Shown: one piece after another, positions 61,021-64,000 of the stretch
Numbering within the stretch: the stretch's first letter is position 1
Layout of the letters: every line of letters begins with the position of its first letter
Source of the DNA: Eupeodes corollae
Taxonomy: Eukaryota; Arthropoda; Insecta; Diptera; Syrphidae
Reading direction: 5' to 3'
DNA length: 64,000 nt
NCBI RefSeq assembly: GCF_945859685.1
Contig: NC_079148.1
Coordinates: forward strand, 26,485,946-26,549,945
Notes under the pieces: model-generated
What the model was told of the DNA's origin: nothing
What the model saw: only the letters and a program-made list of their open reading frames with translations
Database searches by the model: none
Program-made: the position numbers and the translations under genes

Positions 61021-61273
61021 TTGTTGCAAGTTGCAAGAGTACTGAAAGACCTTATACATCCACAAATCCGCTCAACCGGATCGCAACGTTCCTATTGTTC
61101 TGAAAAATGTTCGTCCGCACTGGCAGAACCACTGCAAAAGCTTTTCATCTACCCTATTCTTAACATCTCTTTTCGAGTAGATGGGAAACACCATTTTCCA
61201 AGCTGGTGTGCCGCAGGGCTCCGTTTTGTCTCCAACTCTCTTCTTTATATTCTTCCATACATATATTGTCTAC
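61021..61273 (+). mobile_element. Jockey-like family A scrap (RT) cut by mariner
   Basis: LQVARVLKDL, then PEKCSSALAEPLQKLFIYPI-like sequence matching 36000-35566 of copy 1, then (after a deletion) CAGCTGGTGTGCCGCAGGGC-type sequence encoding the GVPQGS block and TLFFIF. Breaks off exactly where the mariner terminal repeat begins at 61276. Confidence 0.7.
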
Positions 61274-61503
61274 TAAAGGGTGTCCCAAAATTAACGCAAG
61301 ATTTGAATTAAATAGAAAACGCCGTTTTTAGTCTTTTGATAGTTATATTTTTATTGACTCGTAAAGTACATAGGATAGGGTTCTGTATGGAATAACACAT
61401 CGGACAAATGGCCTCCACGGCTTTGCATGCACATGCGCACTCTTTTGTTGAAATTTTCCATGACCATTCTGCATAAATGTGGCTGAATTTCGTTGATGCA
61501 GCG

Positions 61504-62091
61504 TTAAATCTCCTCCTTTAATGCACGGGTGGTTGTGGGCTTGTTGACATAGACTTGTGATTTCAAATAACCCCATAAAAAGAAGTCTAATGGTGTTAAA
61601 TCACACGATCTAGGAGGCCAATTATGATCACCGAAACGAGAGAGTACACGACCTGGAAATGTCTCATGCAGTAATTGAATTGTTTCACGGGTTGTATGAC
61701 ATGTGGCACCGTCTTGTTGAAACCACAAATTGGACACATCAATATCATCCAATTTTGGCAGAAAGAACTGTGTAATCATGTCGCGATATCGAGCACCAGT
61801 AACATTCACTACTTGACCAGCATCATTTTCAAAAAAATATGGCCCAATTATGCCTCCAGCCCAAAATCCACACCATACAGTCACGCGTTGTGGATGCATT
61901 TGTTTTTCGACAAGCACATGTGGGTTCTCCGAACCCCAAATGCGGCAATTTTGGCGATTGACAAAGCCATCAAGATGAAAATGTGCTTTATCGCTTAGGA
62001 TGATTTTGCTCGAAAAATCAGGGTCCATTTGTTGATGTTCAATAATCCATTCAACGAACTCTCTTCTCTGCCCATGGTCATTAAGCTTCAA
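61504..62091 (-). pseudogene. Mariner transposase catalytic block
   Basis: A 195-codon minus frame. First catalytic Asp in IILSDKAHFHLDG (the usual Glu of SDEAHF is Lys), second in NLWFQQDGATCHTTRE, third in WPPRSCDLTPLDFFLWG. By hand count 36 residues separate the second and third, so a DD36D-type arrangement. QVYVNKPTTTRALKEEI ends the block before a stop at 61504. The remaining ~20 C-terminal residues (CINEIQPHL-like) lie in another frame at 61500-61440. Confidence 0.8.
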
Positions 62092-62099
62092 TAGTTGTG

Positions 62100-62321
62100 T
62101 TAATTGAATTTTGTAAGCATGAAGACACAGATATTTGGTAGAGAGGTTCTTGAAATTTGCAATTCTTGTCCACGACGTCGAATTGAGGTTCCTGGATTGT
62201 CAGCAACACTCTCACGCACTGCTTCGACCATCACATTTGAACGGCTTGTTTTTGGACGACCAGTGTGTTTGGCGTCTCCAACGGATCCAGTCTCCATGAA
62301 TTTTTCAATTAATCTCTTCAC
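62100..62321 (-). pseudogene. Mariner transposase DNA-binding block
   Basis: A 73-codon minus frame: KRLIEKFMETGSVGDAKHTG, then RPKTSRSNVMVEAVRESVAD and SIRRRGQELQISRTSL, the helix-turn-helix with GRPK hook. A frameshift after ISRTSLPNI breaks it from the catalytic block; the true start lies farther right at about 62395-62350 in another frame. Confidence 0.75.
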
Positions 62322-62554
62322 AGTTGACGAAGTTAAAACACTATTCCGACCATATACTTTCGAACTGCAGCCGCCAAGCTTTCACTATTTTTGAAATATT
62401 CTTTAATAATGAAGACACGTTGTTCTATCGTGTAACGCTCCTATACTGTTAGCTGTCAAATTGCTTTTTTTTCAGGGTTGCCAACACTTCACTGCACAAA
62501 TGGCGGCAAATTCAATTCTTGCGTTAATTTGGGACACCCTTTACTTCTAATCTT

Positions 62555-63955
62555 TATCCACAGAAATATTTGACTGTCACTTTTACAATGTTTTTCGTAT
62601 TGATCGGTGCAAAACTTCACTTGAACGTGGTGGTGGCATAATAATTGCTGTTCGCACTATGGGGTTCTTTTTACCAGAATGGAAAGAAGCATTTCTTGTT
62701 CCTATATTAAAGGCAGGTTCTAAAAATCTAGTAGAAAATTATAGAGGAATCTGCAAGCTCTCAGCCATCCCCAAACTTTTCGATAGAATTAATGATAAAG
62801 GAATGCTTATCTGAGTCACAACATGGCTTCGTATCAGGTCGGTCTACTGTGACTAATTTGGTTGTTTTCTCTTCTATGTCCTAAATGCAATGGAGAATAA
62901 ATGTCAAGTATTTTACTGAAAAAGCTTCAATATTTTGGTTTTCATTCTGAGATGCTTCAATGGATCTCTTCGTATTTAGAAACGCAACGAGTAATTATTG
63001 ACCACAAAGTTTCGAGAAGTATAAAATGTACCTCCGGCGTTCCGCAAGGGAGTCATATTGGCCCTTTACTTTTCCTGATATATATTAATTATATAGTTGA
63101 CAGAATACAAAATTGTAATTATCTACTATATGCTGATGATTTAAAATTGTACTTTAAAATTAAAACCATTGATGATTGTGTAAGAGTTCAACAAGATTTG
63201 GACCATATTTCTTCGTGGTGTTCTTTGAACAGTTTGAAACTTAATATTAGAAAATGCAAAGCTATATCATTTTCTAAATCTGCATTAGCTCTTAGTTTTC
63301 CATATAAAATCGAATGGAATCTTTTGACTAAAGTTAACAATATCAAAGATCTAAGCGTTATTTTTGATAATACTTTGTCTCCAAAAAAACATATAGATTT
63401 CATTGTGGCTAAGGCGAATACCCTAGTTGGTTTCATTAAAAGGAATAGCAAGGATTTTATGGATTCTTATGTTTTACTAACCCTTTATACCTCACTAGTT
63501 AGGTCAACAATCGAATATTCTGATGTGATTTGGAACCCATGCTATAGAATTCATTTTGATAGAATTGAATAGGTCCAAAGGCGGTTTACTAAATTTGTGT
63601 TTCGTAAAATGCGTTGGAATTTTAGTCCAGACTAAAAAGCTAGGTGCCAATTGCTCGGGATAAAATCACTAGAATCTAGAAGAAAAATTCATGATGTAAT
63701 GTTTTTGAGAGATATACTTTGCTATCATATAAAAAGTCCGTTTTTGCTTTCTCAGATTTCCATTTATGTACCATCTACACTGTTTAGAACAAGTTGTTCC
63801 CCTTTTGAAAAACTGCATAGAACAAATGGTGGAAAAAATGAACCAATATCAGGAGCAATTTCTTCGTTCAATGAAGTGTGTTATTTTTGATTTTCATTTA
63901 TCTCGAGATAAATTTAAAATTCAATTATTGTATAAATTTATATTTTAAATAAATA
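62555..63955 (+). mobile_element. Jockey-like non-LTR retrotransposon, family C
   Basis: An endonuclease scrap (DCHFYNVFRIDRCKTSLERG, then GGIIIAVR) at 62565-62660 is joined to RT (PEWKEAFLVPILKAGSKN, YRGICKLSAIPKLFDRI) by an internal deletion. After a frameshift near 62885 the palm and thumb are open in 62901-63572, and the C-terminus ends near 63948 followed by A/T-rich sequence with ATAAATAAG. The style (GVPQGSHIGPLLFLIYIN, YADDLKLYF) is Jockey-group. Confidence 0.8.
62901..63572 (+). pseudogene. Family C RT palm and thumb block
   Basis: A 223-codon frame: GFHSEMLQWISSYLETQRV (~13-31), TSGVPQGSHIGPLLFLIYIN (~44-63), NYLLYADDLKLYFKI (~73-87, catalytic Asp pair intact), SLNSLKLNIRKCKAISFSKS, VIFDNTLSPKKHIDFIVAKA and YTSLVRSTIEYSDVIWNP. 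It stops at a TAG at 63570-63572, and the last ~100 residues read on past it. Confidence 0.8.
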
Positions 63956-64000
63956 AGTAAAAATATTTGTAATTGCATCTGTTAAGCAAATCGCTCGTAG

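Larger units (their letters stand above)
61276..62541 (-). mobile_element. Mariner-like element with intact terminal repeats
   Basis: Terminal repeats AAGGGTGTCCCAAAATTAAC (left) and, inverted, AAGGGTGTCCCAAATTAACG (right), flanked by TA on both sides (61274-61275, 62542-62543). Length 1266 bp. The transposase is on the minus strand from about 62395 to 61450, split by a frameshift near 62100. The helix-turn-helix part is in 62321-62100 (GRPKTSRSNV), the catalytic core in 62091-61504. Few lesions and near-perfect termini make this the youngest element here. Confidence 0.85.

Noticed and set aside
1..64000. CRISPR array, operon, riboswitch or bacterial gene cluster
   Set aside because: Spaced direct repeats with unique spacers of constant length are absent. 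The ~172 bp units are degenerate and lack unique spacers. Splice-like signals and insect transposons show that the DNA is eukaryotic.

Overview
The window looks like AT-rich nuclear DNA of an insect, most likely a fly. It has no dense operon-like coding. Open frames are short and surrounded by A/T-rich filler. The only confident coding blocks outside transposons are two plus-strand exon-like segments ending in GTGAGT donors, and the transposon families (RTE-like, Jockey-like, I/LOA-like, BEL/Pao, Tc1/mariner, Harbinger, a tRNA-like SINE) are the usual insect set. I cannot assign a species. Many short open frames begin with GTG or TTG rather than ATG and were not accepted as eukaryotic genes.

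Layout. 0.2-1.75 kb: copy A of a repeat with an internal ~172 bp tandem array; copy B is at 23.9-24.9 kb and a short relic at 38.2 kb. 2.7-2.9 kb: a host exon (45 codons). 4.86-6.69 kb: RTE-like element, cut off by a mariner relic (6.69-6.9 kb) and followed by a TA-flanked MITE (7.0-7.3 kb). 7.4-8.4 kb: an inverted-repeat-bounded segment holding a broken gene fragment resembling histone PARylation factor 1 (HPF1). 10.8-13.2 kb: a second RTE-like copy on the minus strand. 15.8-18.4 kb: Jockey-like family B (minus). 18.8 kb: a family A scrap. 20.0-20.9 kb: Jockey-like family C relic (minus). 21.3-22.3 kb: an unidentified broken open frame. 27.3-30.0 kb: a SINE, scraps of family A and a BEL/Pao relic. 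27.6-33.1 kb: a recurring ATTGGTATAAA motif with some GC-rich patches. 34.4-37.0 kb: Jockey-like family A (minus). 37.0-37.9 kb: mariner relic. 39.1-40.7 kb: I/LOA-like element with RNase H (minus). 40.76-42.43 kb: a SINE split by a Jockey-like family B insertion. 44.6-46.0 kb: a mariner-like element nested inside Tc1-type ends. 47.2-50.0 kb: Jockey-like family A (plus). 51.2-51.6 kb: Harbinger relic. 54.4-56.2 kb: second I/LOA-like element (minus). 58.6-59.5 kb: a large host exon with Gln/His/Pro-rich sequence. 61.0-62.5 kb: a family A scrap next to a nearly intact 1.27 kb mariner. 62.55-63.95 kb: Jockey-like family C (plus).

The two host exons lie on the same strand about 56 kb apart. One reading is that most of the window is one or more long transposon-filled introns of a single gene, but the sequence alone does not link them. 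I found no convincing new multi-gene system. The least explained signals are the HPF1-like fragment between inverted ends, the ATTGGTATAAA motif cluster and the unidentified broken frame at 21.3-22.3 kb.
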